DNA of 64,000 nucleotides, from NCBI GenBank assembly GCA_910575005.1, contig CAJTCL010000012.1, positions 1 to 64,000 on the forward strand. The letters run 5' to 3'. Shown here one piece after another: positions 25,736 through 34,672 of the stretch. The DNA is from Lachnospiraceae bacterium. Its GTDB lineage: Bacteria; Bacillota; Clostridia; Lachnospirales; Lachnospiraceae. Positions within the stretch are counted from its first letter, which is position 1; every line of letters starts with the position of its first letter. Position numbers and translations under genes: made by a program. The notes under the pieces were generated by a model. It saw only the letters and a program-made list of their open reading frames with translations, did no database searches and had not been told where the DNA came from.

Positions 25736-26449
25736 TCACTGATTCTTGTTGACAATCCTTGTCTGATATTTTCCAGTCTCAATTTCAATATATCTCACAA
25801 ACAGTGATACTTTATTCTCCTGATTCAAACTGTCCCAGATCTTCTCTGTAAAAGTATCAATGTCTCCATCCATCTCCACCAACTTTGGTTCACCTTCAAA
25901 ACTAGGCAATGGATTGCCATCCCCCATATAAGTATGAATAAAATGACCTTCACCATTCCGTGGATTTTCATAGGCAAATGTATAACGGTTACAGGATTCT
26001 GGATTTCCATGATTGCTCTTTAGAATGGACAAAGCATAATTATAGGAACCATTTTCCAAATGCATAATTCCAGAAATTCTTGGCGTATAGTTGGGAGCAT
26101 CTGGCTCAAATTCACGGGTACGCAGCGCCTGCTCAAACGTCTGCTGCTTGTCCATCAATTCATAAATCGTATCTGTCTGATCTCCATTTGTAACAATCGT
26201 CTTATTTCCCAGCACACGTACTGGGGCATAAATAATCAAACTAGGATCACTTAACTTGGAAGGATCAAATGCCTGCGTACGAATTCCTTCCCCTTCTTCC
26301 ACAAAAATACGGTTCCTGCTGTTTTCACTTCTTCCCATAATAAAATAAGCAGTCACCGCATATTTCCCATCCTCAGATTTTCCAATTACAATTCCTCTTC
26401 CAGGATAAGAATTTCCTTTTAATTCTGTTTCCAATGATACACTATTCAC
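25736..26449 (-). CDS. purO: IMP cyclohydrolase, PurO-type
   Basis: 237 residues starting at GTG 26449, which has AAAGGAGG 7 nt upstream. The frame is open for another 20 codons, but these come from a MITE-like repeat and should not be translated. The sequence (ETELKGNSYPGRGIVIGKSE, YFIMGRSENSRNRIF) fits the PF07826 family first known as archaeal PurO, which closes FAICAR to IMP. It is unrelated to the N-terminal domain of bacterial PurH. Next to the stand-alone transformylase it completes purine synthesis. Confidence 0.9.
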   Translation of the reverse strand: MNSVSLETELKGNSYPGRGIVIGKSEDGKYAVTAYFIMGRSENSRNRIFVEEGEGIRTQAFDPSKLSDPSLIIYAPVRVLGNKTIVTNGDQTDTIYELMDKQQTFEQALRTREFEPDAPNYTPRISGIMHLENGSYNYALSILKSNHGNPESCNRYTFAYENPRNGEGHFIHTYMGDGNPLPSFEGEPKLVEMDGDIDTFTEKIWDSLNQENKVSLFVRYIEIETGKYQTRIVNKNQ

Positions 26450-26480
26450 ACCATTTCCTCCTTTGTTATAATTTAAAGAT

Positions 26481-26656
26481 AACGATTCAGACCCCCAAGA
26501 CGCAGACATGCCAATTAAGCTGTCATACGACTCTGATAAGACTTTTGTCTATGCAAGGCTGTACCTAACACTCTGTAAAAAAATTGATGGAATTTTATTA
26601 TCCAAAACGCCACCGGCGTTTTGACGGCGGTGGCGTTCATGAACAGACCTTGAACT
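26481..26656. mobile_element. MITE-like element B with extra hairpins
   Basis: The left end AACGATTCAGACCCCC resembles element D (TAACTATTCAGACCCC). The core ATGCCAATTAAGCTGTCAT and GACTTTTGTCT match elements A and C. The right half carries AACGCC/GGCGTT and GAACGCC/GGCGTTC hairpins like those in the tpiA leader. The right boundary is uncertain. It fills the gap between cheV and the IMP cyclohydrolase gene. Confidence 0.4.
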
Positions 26657-26658
26657 AT

Positions 26659-27579
26659 TTATTTCTGTTCTAGAGCCTCTTTTCTCTTATCCATAAGATT
26701 GTCAATTGCACTTACTAATTTACCAATCTCCGGTTTTGTGAGCTGTGCATCTGCGCCCAGCATCTCTCCTTTACGTCTCATTTCTTCATTTACCAGAGAG
26801 GAGAAAATAATCACAGGAATATGTTTTAAATCATCATCTTCTTTGATCAGCTTTGTCAAACGGTGTCCATCCATCAAAGGCATCTCAATATCTGTGATCA
26901 CCATATGTACTTTCTCATCCAAATCTCCCTCTTTGCGGTATTCACAAAGTTTGTCCCAAGCTTCCTGACCATTGCTGTTGATATTTAACTTCACATAGCC
27001 AGCTTTCTTCAGACAGTCTGTAATCAACTTACACAACAAAGGAGAATCCTCTGCAATCATAATTGGAGCATCGCTTCTGTTGCGCTCCTCCAGTCCCTCA
27101 ATATCAGAGACTTGAAGCCCAGTTTCTGGACTGATGTCAGTAACAATCTTCTCAAAATCCAAAATAACAATTAATCGATCCTCTAGCTTAATCACTCCGG
27201 TAGACACGCCGCTCTCTTGTACATTGATGGTAGAATCCGGCTTAATAATATCAGCCCAGGAAAGTCTGTGGATCCCACAAACTTCATCCACATGGAACGC
27301 AATATTCAATTTATTGAAATTAGTAATAATAAACAATCCATCTATGTTTACCTCTGGAAGACCCAGACAATTACGCAAATTAATCACTGTAATCATCGTA
27401 TCACGCGGCATAAATATACCTTCCACGCTGGGATGCGCATTCGGAATCGGAGTAACTGGCTGATAAGTTAGTATCTCCCTAATTTTTGCAACATTAATTC
27501 CGTAATGATGCCCAGCCAAGGTAAATTCCAATACCTCCAGCTCGTTTGTGCCATTCTCTAAAAGAATATTTGTATCCAT
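26659..27579 (-). CDS. cheV: Chemotaxis coupling protein CheV (CheW-receiver fusion)
   Basis: 306 residues. Residues 1-150 form a CheW-like domain (LEFTLAGHHYGINVAKIREI) and residues 172-295 a response-regulator receiver with phosphorylation site D230 (VITDIEMPLMDGHRL). CheV couples chemoreceptors to CheA, and its receiver allows adaptation. The window also encodes a soluble chemoreceptor (31889-33241) but no cheA or flagellar genes. It is a single gene on the minus strand. Confidence 0.95.
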   Translation of the reverse strand: MDTNILLENGTNELEVLEFTLAGHHYGINVAKIREILTYQPVTPIPNAHPSVEGIFMPRDTMITVINLRNCLGLPEVNIDGLFIITNFNKLNIAFHVDEVCGIHRLSWADIIKPDSTINVQESGVSTGVIKLEDRLIVILDFEKIVTDISPETGLQVSDIEGLEERNRSDAPIMIAEDSPLLCKLITDCLKKAGYVKLNINSNGQEAWDKLCEYRKEGDLDEKVHMVITDIEMPLMDGHRLTKLIKEDDDLKHIPVIIFSSLVNEEMRRKGEMLGADAQLTKPEIGKLVSAIDNLMDKRKEALEQK

Positions 27580-27728
27580 AATTTGTCACTCTCTCCTCTC
27601 CGGTATATTTCCGTTTCTATTCAGCTACTCTATTATAGCATATACTTTCTGAAAAATACATAATATTTTTTTATTTATCTCATTTTTTTTGACTAAACTA
27701 CAAGCAAATCCTTTATTTACCTTAACCC

Positions 27729-27785
27729 CTCTGGGGGATGCACACATTTCTTGCAAGGTAATTTCTGCGTTTACACGCAGTAAAA
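27729..27785 (-). terminator. Hairpin region after the lipoprotein gene
   Basis: CCCCTCTGGGGG and CTGCGTTTACACGCAG can each fold. The rest of the 250-bp gap to cheV holds nothing else I can name. Confidence 0.35.
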
Positions 27786-27828
27786 ATCAGTGCTGGAAAC
27801 GTCATAAGGAAAAGATTTCTGCTGTTTC

Positions 27829-28578
27829 CTATAATTTAATCTGACTAGTTTTCTGATTCATCTGGACACTAAGCTGTACAGAAGAAATACTTTCTGCTGT
27901 CTTTTCCGGCACTTCAAACAGCAAAACAGCTGCATCTGTCTGACCTGGCTCTAGCTTTCCCACATAAGTAGAGAGATCATTTGACAGAATTGTCACTTCA
28001 TTTTTAACCCCTGCCCCCTGATTCAACTTTAAAGTAAAAATTGGCTGTTTTGTCAACAAATCACAGTCGACCGCCTGGCTTCCAGTGTTTGTGATATTCA
28101 CATTCATAATTAAAAAAGTATTGCCTGCTGCTGCATCCAAAGAAAAATACTCTCCCTGCTTATAACTGCTGCTGACGGAATAATCCTTATACGAAAATTC
28201 CACGCCTGATACTGCTAACGCCTCCGACAAAGTAAGCTGCCCCGCCTCCTCTGTCTGTGTGGTATCTTTTTCCTTATCTTCTTCCTTTTTATCCTTGGAA
28301 TCTGTCTCCTCCTTCTTTTTCTTCTCCTCGGACTCTGTTTTTTTCTCCTCTTTCTTCTCCTCCGGTTCCTGCTCTTCTTCCTGCTCTTCCTCTTCTTGTG
28401 GATATAGCGCTGTCATACCCTCTTGTTGATAACTATTATGCTTTGCAAGGGTTCCGGCAGAATATTGGATCACAATGGCCTCCTCACTCTCTGTCAAAGG
28501 CGCCATCTCTTCCCCACATCCGGTAAGAAGCACTGCCGACGCAATCAGTACTGTTCCCTTTTTAATGGCTCTTCTCAT
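27829..28578 (-). CDS. Lipoprotein with DUF4352-like domain
   Basis: 249 residues from MRRAIKKGTVLIASAVLLTG; AAAGGAG lies upstream and the frame's extra 20 residues are unlikely. The lipobox LLTG-C predicts lipid attachment and export. Residues about 55-115 are a very acidic/basic low-complexity linker (runs of E, K and D). The C-terminal 130 residues resemble the DUF4352 immunoglobulin-like fold (VEFSYKDYSVSSSYKQGEYF, IMNVNITNTG). It follows the histidine kinase by 85 bp and may be a surface accessory of that system. The function is unknown. Confidence 0.75.
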   Translation of the reverse strand: MRRAIKKGTVLIASAVLLTGCGEEMAPLTESEEAIVIQYSAGTLAKHNSYQQEGMTALYPQEEEEQEEEQEPEEKKEEKKTESEEKKKKEETDSKDKKEEDKEKDTTQTEEAGQLTLSEALAVSGVEFSYKDYSVSSSYKQGEYFSLDAAAGNTFLIMNVNITNTGSQAVDCDLLTKQPIFTLKLNQGAGVKNEVTILSNDLSTYVGKLEPGQTDAAVLLFEVPEKTAESISSVQLSVQMNQKTSQIKL

Positions 28579-28663
28579 AAGTCCGTCTCCTTTTCCTATA
28601 ACTACTGCTATTTTACCATTATTTATTCCACAGGGCAACTATATTTTCCTTATGCTCCAAAAA

Positions 28664-30136
28664 TTACCTGCTGCTGTTGTCCAGTTCAAACCAAAATGTG
28701 ACACCATTTTCTTCATTTCTGACACCACACTGCCGATGAAATGAGTCCATAATTGCCTTTACAATTGACAATCCAATCCCATTTCCGCCGTATTCCCGCG
28801 TTCTGGCCTTATCAACTTTATAAAATTTATCCCAGATATGGGGAATCTCTTGTTCAGGAATTAAATTTCCAGTATTAAACACCTCAACTCTTACTGTCTC
28901 TTCTCCTGGAAGCACTGTGACAGAAATGTGCTTTTCACCTGCTGCATAGTGAATCGCATTGCTGATATAATTGGTGAGCACTTGCTCTGTCTTAAACTCA
29001 TCTGCCCATACATATTCTGGCTTCTGTCCATGTACGATAAGTGAGATTTGATTCTGCTCTCTGAGAATAGCTGTGGCATTGACCACTCCCTGGATTACTT
29101 CCATCAAATCAAAATGTTCAAACACTACCTGGTCACTGCCAGATTCCAATTGATTCAAAGTCAAAAGATTTTTTACAAGCTGATTCATCTTATCCGCTTC
29201 ATCTATAATAACTTCACAATAGAAGTCACGGCTCGCCTGATCATCATTGATACATTCCTGCAGCCCTTCTGCATATCCTTGAATGAGGGCAATCGGCGTT
29301 TTCAGCTCATGAGATACATTGGATATAAATTCTTTGCGCATCTTGTCAATTTCTGTCTTCTTCTCAATATCAATCTTTAATTCATTATTGGCACTTTTGA
29401 GCTCAGAAATCGTTTTTTCTAAGGTTTCCGACATTTGATTCATATGTTCGCCAAGCAGGTCAATCTCATTCTTTCCTTTACTCTGAAACTTGACATCAAA
29501 CTCCAAATCTGTCATCCGCCTAGAAATCTCTGCAAGCTGCAGAATTGGATTAGTAATTTTTTTTGTCACCATGTAAATAATTACTGCACACATAATCACA
29601 GCAATCACTCCTACATAGCTGAGAAAACGATTGGCAATCGCCACACTCTCCTTAATACTCTCTACCGCCGAACGCATCAATATCATATTTCCATTCTGTA
29701 AACTGCCCCAAAGCACCAGATAATCCGATTGCAGCCTGTTATCTATCGTCTTCTCCACAGTGTATTGCTGTGTACTTTCCAAAATCTTGGTATGCTGATT
29801 TTTTGTATGAAAAATCAACTCCAAAAACTGCACTAACATCCGTTCGTCATCACCAACATTGGTATACATAATCGTTCGGTCAGAACTGATAATCATCATA
29901 CTAATATTGCTATTGGTGCTCTGTTTTTCCAGACGGATGAGAAAATCTTCATCATCTGTCCTCCCTTTTGCACTCTCCTGATCTACCATCTCAAAAAGAT
30001 CCAGCAATATTTTCTGTTTGTGTTCCACATAATAAGATTCCAAAAGTGTCGTATTAATAAACCAGCACAGTAGCACGGTACCGGCCACTATGCTGATCAT
30101 AATCAATGTAATTTTTTGTGTAATGGAATACTTCAT
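28664..30136 (-). CDS. Sensor histidine kinase (HAMP, HisKA, HATPase)
   Basis: 490 residues. TM helices at about 8-28 and 172-192 enclose a 140-residue external sensor domain. Then come HAMP at 190-245, a short coiled coil, HisKA with H276 (FISNVSHELKTPIALIQGYA), and the HATPase N, G1 and G2 boxes (NYISNAIHYA, GGNGIGLSIVKAIMD). Its start overlaps the stop of the response regulator gene by 4 bp (ATGA), so the pair is translationally coupled. The signal is unknown. The lipoprotein gene downstream may belong to the same regulon. Confidence 0.94.
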   Translation of the reverse strand: MKYSITQKITLIMISIVAGTVLLCWFINTTLLESYYVEHKQKILLDLFEMVDQESAKGRTDDEDFLIRLEKQSTNSNISMMIISSDRTIMYTNVGDDERMLVQFLELIFHTKNQHTKILESTQQYTVEKTIDNRLQSDYLVLWGSLQNGNMILMRSAVESIKESVAIANRFLSYVGVIAVIMCAVIIYMVTKKITNPILQLAEISRRMTDLEFDVKFQSKGKNEIDLLGEHMNQMSETLEKTISELKSANNELKIDIEKKTEIDKMRKEFISNVSHELKTPIALIQGYAEGLQECINDDQASRDFYCEVIIDEADKMNQLVKNLLTLNQLESGSDQVVFEHFDLMEVIQGVVNATAILREQNQISLIVHGQKPEYVWADEFKTEQVLTNYISNAIHYAAGEKHISVTVLPGEETVRVEVFNTGNLIPEQEIPHIWDKFYKVDKARTREYGGNGIGLSIVKAIMDSFHRQCGVRNEENGVTFWFELDNSSR

Positions 30137-30810
30137 ACTTCCACCTCGAATTTGTAGCCCATGCCCCAGATGGTCTTGATATAATCTCCCTTGCCCCCCA
30201 ACTTGCTGCGCAATTTTTTAACATGGGTATCAATCGTTCTGGCATCTCCAAAATAATCATAATTCCAGACATGATTTAAAATTTTTTCCCTAGAAAGGGC
30301 AATTCCCTTATTCTCGATAAAATAGGTCAGCAATTCAAATTCCTTGTAACTCAACTCCAGCTCTTTGCCATCTACAAGTACCTGGTGCCCAAGCTTGTCT
30401 ATAGATATTCCGCCGATCTTTATCACCTCTTCCTCAGATTTTCCAGTACGCCGCAAGATTGCCTCCACTCTGGCCACTAAAATTTTAGGACTAAAAGGCT
30501 TGGAGATATATTCATCTGCGCCAATGCTAAAGCCCTGTAATTCATCGCTCTCTTCTCCCTTAGCCGTCAGCATAATAATAGGAACCTTAGAATTATCCCT
30601 GATTTCTCTACATACATCCCAACCATTAATTTTGGGCATCATCACATCTAGAATGATCAGCGCAATATCTTTTTGCTCATAGAATTTATTTAACGCATCC
30701 TCCCCATCCTCAGCTTCCACAACCTCATAATCTTGCTTAACCAGAAAATCCCGCACTAGTTTGCGCATCCGGCTCTCATCATCTACTACAAGTACTTTCA
30801 GCTTCTCCAT
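30133..30810 (-). CDS. OmpR-family response regulator
   Basis: 225 residues from MEKLKVLVVDDESRMRKLVR. Receiver domain with D55 (LIILDVMMPKING) and conserved K in TAKGEESD; winged-helix DNA-binding domain from about 125 (ELSYKEFELLTYFIENKGIA, RTIDTHVKKLRSKLG). The frame extends 20 residues upstream without homology. It is the partner of the coupled kinase gene. Confidence 0.95.
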   Translation of the reverse strand: MEKLKVLVVDDESRMRKLVRDFLVKQDYEVVEAEDGEDALNKFYEQKDIALIILDVMMPKINGWDVCREIRDNSKVPIIMLTAKGEESDELQGFSIGADEYISKPFSPKILVARVEAILRRTGKSEEEVIKIGGISIDKLGHQVLVDGKELELSYKEFELLTYFIENKGIALSREKILNHVWNYDYFGDARTIDTHVKKLRSKLGGKGDYIKTIWGMGYKFEVEV

Positions 30811-30927
30811 TTTTTTCACACCTTCCGTCCTGCCGCAGATTCTCCGGCAAAGACAATTTTTTCTTTTCATAACAATAGCATATAATTATGTTAAATCTGT
30901 GAAACGATTTCCGATTCAAAAAAACCA

Positions 30928-31785
30928 TCAATGCTCTTTGTCCTTGAGAAGCTGCTCCCTGTTTTCAAGATCTGTCTCCCATGCCTCATATTTCTCAATA
31001 ATGCGATTCTCATAATTGAGAATATTAGGATTCTGATCCATGAAAGTGACCGCCACCATGCCTGCTGCTACAAGAAACAGAAACAAACTTCCAAGCAAAC
31101 TAAAATGCAAATGTCTGAGGCTCTGTTTGGTACGTTCCTCTGCGCGTCTACGCCTGAAATCCAAATCCCGCTCCTTGCGTTTTGAATCTTCCAATTTCTC
31201 TACATACCAATCAAGCGTCCCTTCCTCCATCGCCAGCGTTTTTGGCTCTTGTAACTGTTTTTCCTGAAATAACTTATTTGCGGCATCTGCACTCTGCTGT
31301 GCTTGAACAGATTCTTTTATCTGGTTTGCACTCTGCTGTGCTTGAACGGATTCTTTTTTCTGACCTTCACTTTGCTGCACTATGGATGACTCTTTTTGCT
31401 GCTCCCAATTTTGCTGACTCTGAATTAATTCTTCACTTGCTTGCTCGCTCTGATGTCCTTGATTATCTCCACTCTCTGCCACCTGTGTCTGCTCAAAAAA
31501 GGGCTGCATTCTCTCAAATACTTCGATTGGCTCAATCTCCTCCTCTGCCAGTTCTGGCTCCACCAAAAGATAATCTTGCAATTCTTTTAAATACATCATG
31601 CCTACTGGTGTCTCAAACACCTGCTCCGCCAAAAGCTTGTGATACATCTCAAGTACCATGCGGGGATTTTCCATATCTAATCTCTCCCTGACGTATTTAA
31701 TGCCCTCCACTTCCTGGCAGGCAGCCTGCGCCATACTCTCATTTGTGAATAGAAATCCCTCCACAACCATATTAAAATTGTTCAT
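30928..31785 (-). CDS. Membrane protein with Gln-rich internal repeats, unknown function
   Basis: 285 residues. An N-terminal domain of about 95 residues (MNNFNMVVEGFLFTNESMAQ) is followed by a Gln/Ser/Glu-rich linker with a tandem repeat (KESVQAQQSANQI, KESVQAQQSADAA). Then come a basic helix, one transmembrane segment (SLLGSLFLFLVAAGMVAVTF) near 230-250, and a short acidic tail. There is no signal peptide, so the N-terminus is probably cytoplasmic. I recognise no family. It lies between the response regulator and the chemoreceptor. Confidence 0.7.
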   Translation of the reverse strand: MNNFNMVVEGFLFTNESMAQAACQEVEGIKYVRERLDMENPRMVLEMYHKLLAEQVFETPVGMMYLKELQDYLLVEPELAEEEIEPIEVFERMQPFFEQTQVAESGDNQGHQSEQASEELIQSQQNWEQQKESSIVQQSEGQKKESVQAQQSANQIKESVQAQQSADAANKLFQEKQLQEPKTLAMEEGTLDWYVEKLEDSKRKERDLDFRRRRAEERTKQSLRHLHFSLLGSLFLFLVAAGMVAVTFMDQNPNILNYENRIIEKYEAWETDLENREQLLKDKEH

Positions 31786-31835
31786 CTTCTTCTCCTCTCA
31801 GAACTAAAACAGGAGTATTTAATCCCTATATTTAT

Positions 31836-31871
31836 AAAGCGTGTCAGAAAACAATCTTTCAGACACGCTTT
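31836..31871. repeat. GCGTGTCTGAAA palindrome, copy 2
   Basis: AAAGCGTGTCAGAAA pairs with TTTCAGACACGCTTT. It is the same repeat as at 23159-23191 and sits just after the chemoreceptor gene on the minus strand. It may act as a terminator. Confidence 0.6.
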
Positions 31872-31888
31872 AATTCTTTAAAACTTCA

Positions 31889-33241
31889 CTAACTCTGTGC
31901 AATATGTAACATCTGCTCCATATCTGATATCAGCTCTCTGGAATAATCTCCTGCTTCCCTGCAAATCTGCTGCGCTTTCGTATAATCTTCATCAAACAAT
32001 GCTTGGATTGCTTGCGCTCCATATCCGTGAAATTTCTTGTGCTTCTCGCCAAGCGCGTCCCAAATAACACGAATTTCTGGATTCTTTGGCGTGATAGAAT
32101 AATAAAAATGCCCAAATCCACATTTTGAAGAATCTAACTGCAAAGGCACAATCACTCGTTCCTGAACCATCTTTTCCAGGTTACGGATCCAATTCTGATG
32201 TGCCGTAATTGCATTTTGCATATAAGCGGCAAATTCTCGATTCTCCAAATGGAAAAATGCATCATTTGACATATTTCCCATCTGCTTTAACACTTCATCC
32301 AACGTTCCCTCAATCTCAACTACTGGTTGAGCCGCCTTGGTAAGCTCATCTCCAATCTGGCGCATGAAATCAGTGCTGCTCGTCAATTGATTTTCCATCT
32401 CTGCCATTGTACTGCTAATTTCTTCACTGACTGCCGCTAGAGATGTGACTGACTGGCTGACTGCCGATACACGATTCTGATTTTCATCATTTATCTTCCA
32501 TACATTGCCAATCTTCTCTGTCATACTTCCAAGCGCCTCAATGGTATTGGTCGTGCTGGAAGCACTTTTTTGTGAGGCGTTCTCAATCCCCTCCACAAAT
32601 TCTCCCATACTTCCAGTCAATTTCTGTGTCTCCTCTGCCAAAGAACGTATCTCATCTGCTACCACTGCAAACCCCCGGCCTGCTCTGCCTGCTCTTGCAG
32701 CCTCAATGGACGCGTTTAATGCCAGAAGATTCGTCTGGCGGGAGATCGATTCAATCCCTGCAATTACATCATTCATATGATTAATCACTTCCAAAAGATG
32801 ATCCATATCATTTCTCATCTCTTTGGAAACCTCAATAGCACGGCCGGAAAGATCTCGGATTGCTGTCAGCTCTCCCTGTCCAGTCTCGATCTTACGATAC
32901 ACTTCTTCTGTATCCTCGGAAACCTTAATAATCGTATTTGTCAATTCCTCAAGAGAATTATTGCCTGCCGCACCCTCACTTGAGCCAAAAATAACCTCCG
33001 TAGCTCTGGCAACATTACGGGATATCTCAAAAATTTTATCCTTCTCATGCTGCAACATTAAATCAAGAGAACTGATCTGCATCACAGCCTTGATATTTTT
33101 TTCAAAAACCTGCGCAAACTGTTCCCTTCCTTCTACTAATCTTTGATAAATACCATTCAATTCTGGATTTCCAGAATAATCAGCATGTTTCAGCTCTGAC
33201 ACTGATTTCACTAGTTTATTCTTTGTCATTCCAATCCCCAT
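31889..33241 (-). CDS. Soluble methyl-accepting chemotaxis protein with CZB domain
   Basis: 450 residues with no transmembrane helix. Residues about 70-320 form the coiled-coil signalling domain with the hairpin-tip sequence [20 protein letters not shown]. The C-terminal 110 residues form a chemoreceptor zinc-binding (CZB) domain ([29 protein letters not shown]), whose His/Cys set binds zinc in other species and can sense oxidants. The receptor is cytoplasmic, so it must sense an internal signal. CheV is encoded 5 kb downstream. Confidence 0.94.
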   Translation of the reverse strand: MGIGMTKNKLVKSVSELKHADYSGNPELNGIYQRLVEGREQFAQVFEKNIKAVMQISSLDLMLQHEKDKIFEISRNVARATEVIFGSSEGAAGNNSLEELTNTIIKVSEDTEEVYRKIETGQGELTAIRDLSGRAIEVSKEMRNDMDHLLEVINHMNDVIAGIESISRQTNLLALNASIEAARAGRAGRGFAVVADEIRSLAEETQKLTGSMGEFVEGIENASQKSASSTTNTIEALGSMTEKIGNVWKINDENQNRVSAVSQSVTSLAAVSEEISSTMAEMENQLTSSTDFMRQIGDELTKAAQPVVEIEGTLDEVLKQMGNMSNDAFFHLENREFAAYMQNAITAHQNWIRNLEKMVQERVIVPLQLDSSKCGFGHFYYSITPKNPEIRVIWDALGEKHKKFHGYGAQAIQALFDEDYTKAQQICREAGDYSRELISDMEQMLHIAQS

Positions 33242-33330
33242 TTTATAAACCTCGCTTTTTCTAAGTATATCGCCTTTCTATATTATATGCTTATTATTTA
33301 TTGTTTTTCGGCATATGTCAATATTATTTT

Positions 33331-33491
33331 GTAACTATTCAGAATGCTGTAAAAATAAAAAATTAGGATTTATAAATTTTTTGAAAGCGCCTGATTTGCC
33401 ATTTCTGTAAGGATGATTGCGCCCTCAGCCACAGACAAAAGCCTCTTTAGAGACGCATGACAGCTCTGTGGATTAAAGATATGAATAGTAC
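33331..33491. mobile_element. MITE-like element C (opposite orientation to A)
   Basis: The left end GTAACTATTCAGAATGC and right end ATGAATAGTAC are imperfect inverted termini. The core, read on the minus strand (CAGAGCTGTCATGCGTCTCT, then AGGCTTTTGTCTGTGGCTGAGG), matches element A closely. It fills most of the 380-bp gap between the chemoreceptor gene and ssrA. Confidence 0.5.
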
Positions 33492-33504
33492 ATTATTATT
33501 TTTA

Positions 33505-33545
33505 AAAACATAAAGGGCAGACGAGACTCTCGCTCTTCTACCCTC
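33505..33545 (-). terminator. Possible terminator downstream of ssrA
   Basis: On the minus strand AGAGGGTAGA and TCTGCCCTTT can pair through a GAG/CTC inner stem, followed by a T-rich stretch. Confidence 0.4.
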
Positions 33546-33621
33546 TTTCTGCAATTGCTAATTCAATTGTACTTAAAACCAAACGTCCCCGCACAATTGC
33601 TCAAATTCAATCTCAGCTAAA

Positions 33622-33964
33622 TGGAGCTGAGGGGAATCGAACCCCTGTCCGAAAGTCAATTCACTATGGCATCTCCCATTACAGTCATTAGTTTGTCATT
33701 CCCTCTGTCGAACGCCTAATGACAGGCTTCCGATTTCAGTAGCTTCATCATACGCCCATACACGCAAAGCTTTGTATATGTCGTTTCCCACATCGTCGAA
33801 GCCGGAATCTTAAACTGTGGGTGGTCTAAGGCCGACTGCTGCAACTAGGCAGCGATTGCTAAATTGTCTTCAGCGTTTATATTTATTGTTCCCGTTTTAA
33901 GGCGGTCAGGAGCCGCCAATGGCTTCCATAGCTGCACAACCCCCGTCGAAACCAGTACAACCCC
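33622..33964 (-). ncRNA. ssrA: Transfer-messenger RNA (tmRNA)
   Basis: The 5' end GGGGTTGTACTGGTTTCGACGG and the 3' end GGTTCGATTCCCCTCAGCTCCA are the conserved tRNA-like halves. GGGGTTG pairs with CAGCTCC as the acceptor stem. The 3' CCA is not encoded. The internal reading frame ends NAEDNLAIAA followed by TAG at about 33846-33875, a typical clostridial degradation tag. It rescues stalled ribosomes and marks the nascent protein for proteolysis. Confidence 0.96.
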
Positions 33965-33996
33965 TGGTTCAAACTACTGCTATCCAGCGTTGATTT

Positions 33997-34025
33997 ATTA
34001 TAGCAACATCTATCATTTCTGTCAA
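33997..34025 (-). promoter_or_regulatory. Promoter of ssrA
   Basis: On the minus strand TTGACA (34025-34020), 17-bp spacer, TATAAT (34002-33997). The start would lie about 25 nt before the mature 5' end. Confidence 0.75.
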
Positions 34026-34057
34026 GTTTTCTTAGAGATTTTTTTGATCTCCAATAC

Positions 34058-34672
34058 TTACCACTTCTCTCGCAGAATAATCCCTCCTGCCAACAATACA
34101 AACGCTGCTGGCAGCATCAGCGCCACAAAATCATAAGATCCTTTCATCATCTGGAACAGGGCAAATTTCCCCAAATATTTGGAGCCTCCTATATTTACCA
34201 TAAAATAGAGCACAGAAACCATATATCCCAAAATCACCTGATTGGTAATGCCGCTCACAAAAAAGCCAATACTTCCCAAAAAGAAAATTTCAGCAAACGA
34301 ACCAAGCCATAGGCTGCCCACAGAAAACACACTGCCGCCCTGCCTCATCAAAAATAAAAACACTGTGACAATCGCCATAAGCAGCACGACAGCCTCCAAA
34401 ACCCGAATCAAATATAACTGCCACAGAGGAGTTGCTTTGGAGCGCTCCAGCAGCCAAATCTCTCGATTCTGTTCTGGCATAAACAATGGGGTCAACAGCA
34501 AAATACCCGTAAAAGCAATATACATTTCCATTACCTTGGCGGCCTGGGAAGCATCCAGATTGCGAAAACTCACAAAAAAACCAGACATAACACAAAACAA
34601 TACTGTGAGCAGAATATGAGGCGCGTATTGTCTGCGGATAAAACTACCTCCTGCGTTTAAATATCTTTCCAT
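34058..34672 (-). CDS. ABC-2 type membrane protein, second permease
   Basis: 204 residues from MERYLNAGGSFIRRQ (AAGGAG 9 nt upstream; the frame is open 11 codons further). Six hydrophobic segments form a small ABC-2-like integral membrane protein. It overlaps the end of the larger permease gene by 29 bp, so the two are made together and probably form the membrane part of one exporter with the ATPase at 35900. The substrate is unknown. It follows the pattern of lantibiotic-immunity or bacitracin-type transporters but lacks diagnostic motifs. Confidence 0.75.
   Translation of the reverse strand: MERYLNAGGSFIRRQYAPHILLTVLFCVMSGFFVSFRNLDASQAAKVMEMYIAFTGILLLTPLFMPEQNREIWLLERSKATPLWQLYLIRVLEAVVLLMAIVTVFLFLMRQGGSVFSVGSLWLGSFAEIFFLGSIGFFVSGITNQVILGYMVSVLYFMVNIGGSKYLGKFALFQMMKGSYDFVALMLPAAFVLLAGGIILREKW

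Noticed and set aside
24433-26449. purH split by a frameshift
   Set aside because: The upstream gene is a different family (PurO-type) rather than the PurH N-terminal domain, so this is a real two-gene arrangement.
28300-28420. CRISPR-like or tandem repeat tract
   Set aside because: It is the Glu/Lys-rich low-complexity linker of the lipoprotein gene. No regular spacers, and no CRISPR array anywhere in the window.
31182-31691. 169-codon plus-strand frame over the Gln-rich membrane protein
   Set aside because: A shadow of repetitive Gln codons on the other strand; Leu/Ala/Ser-rich, no ribosome-binding site.
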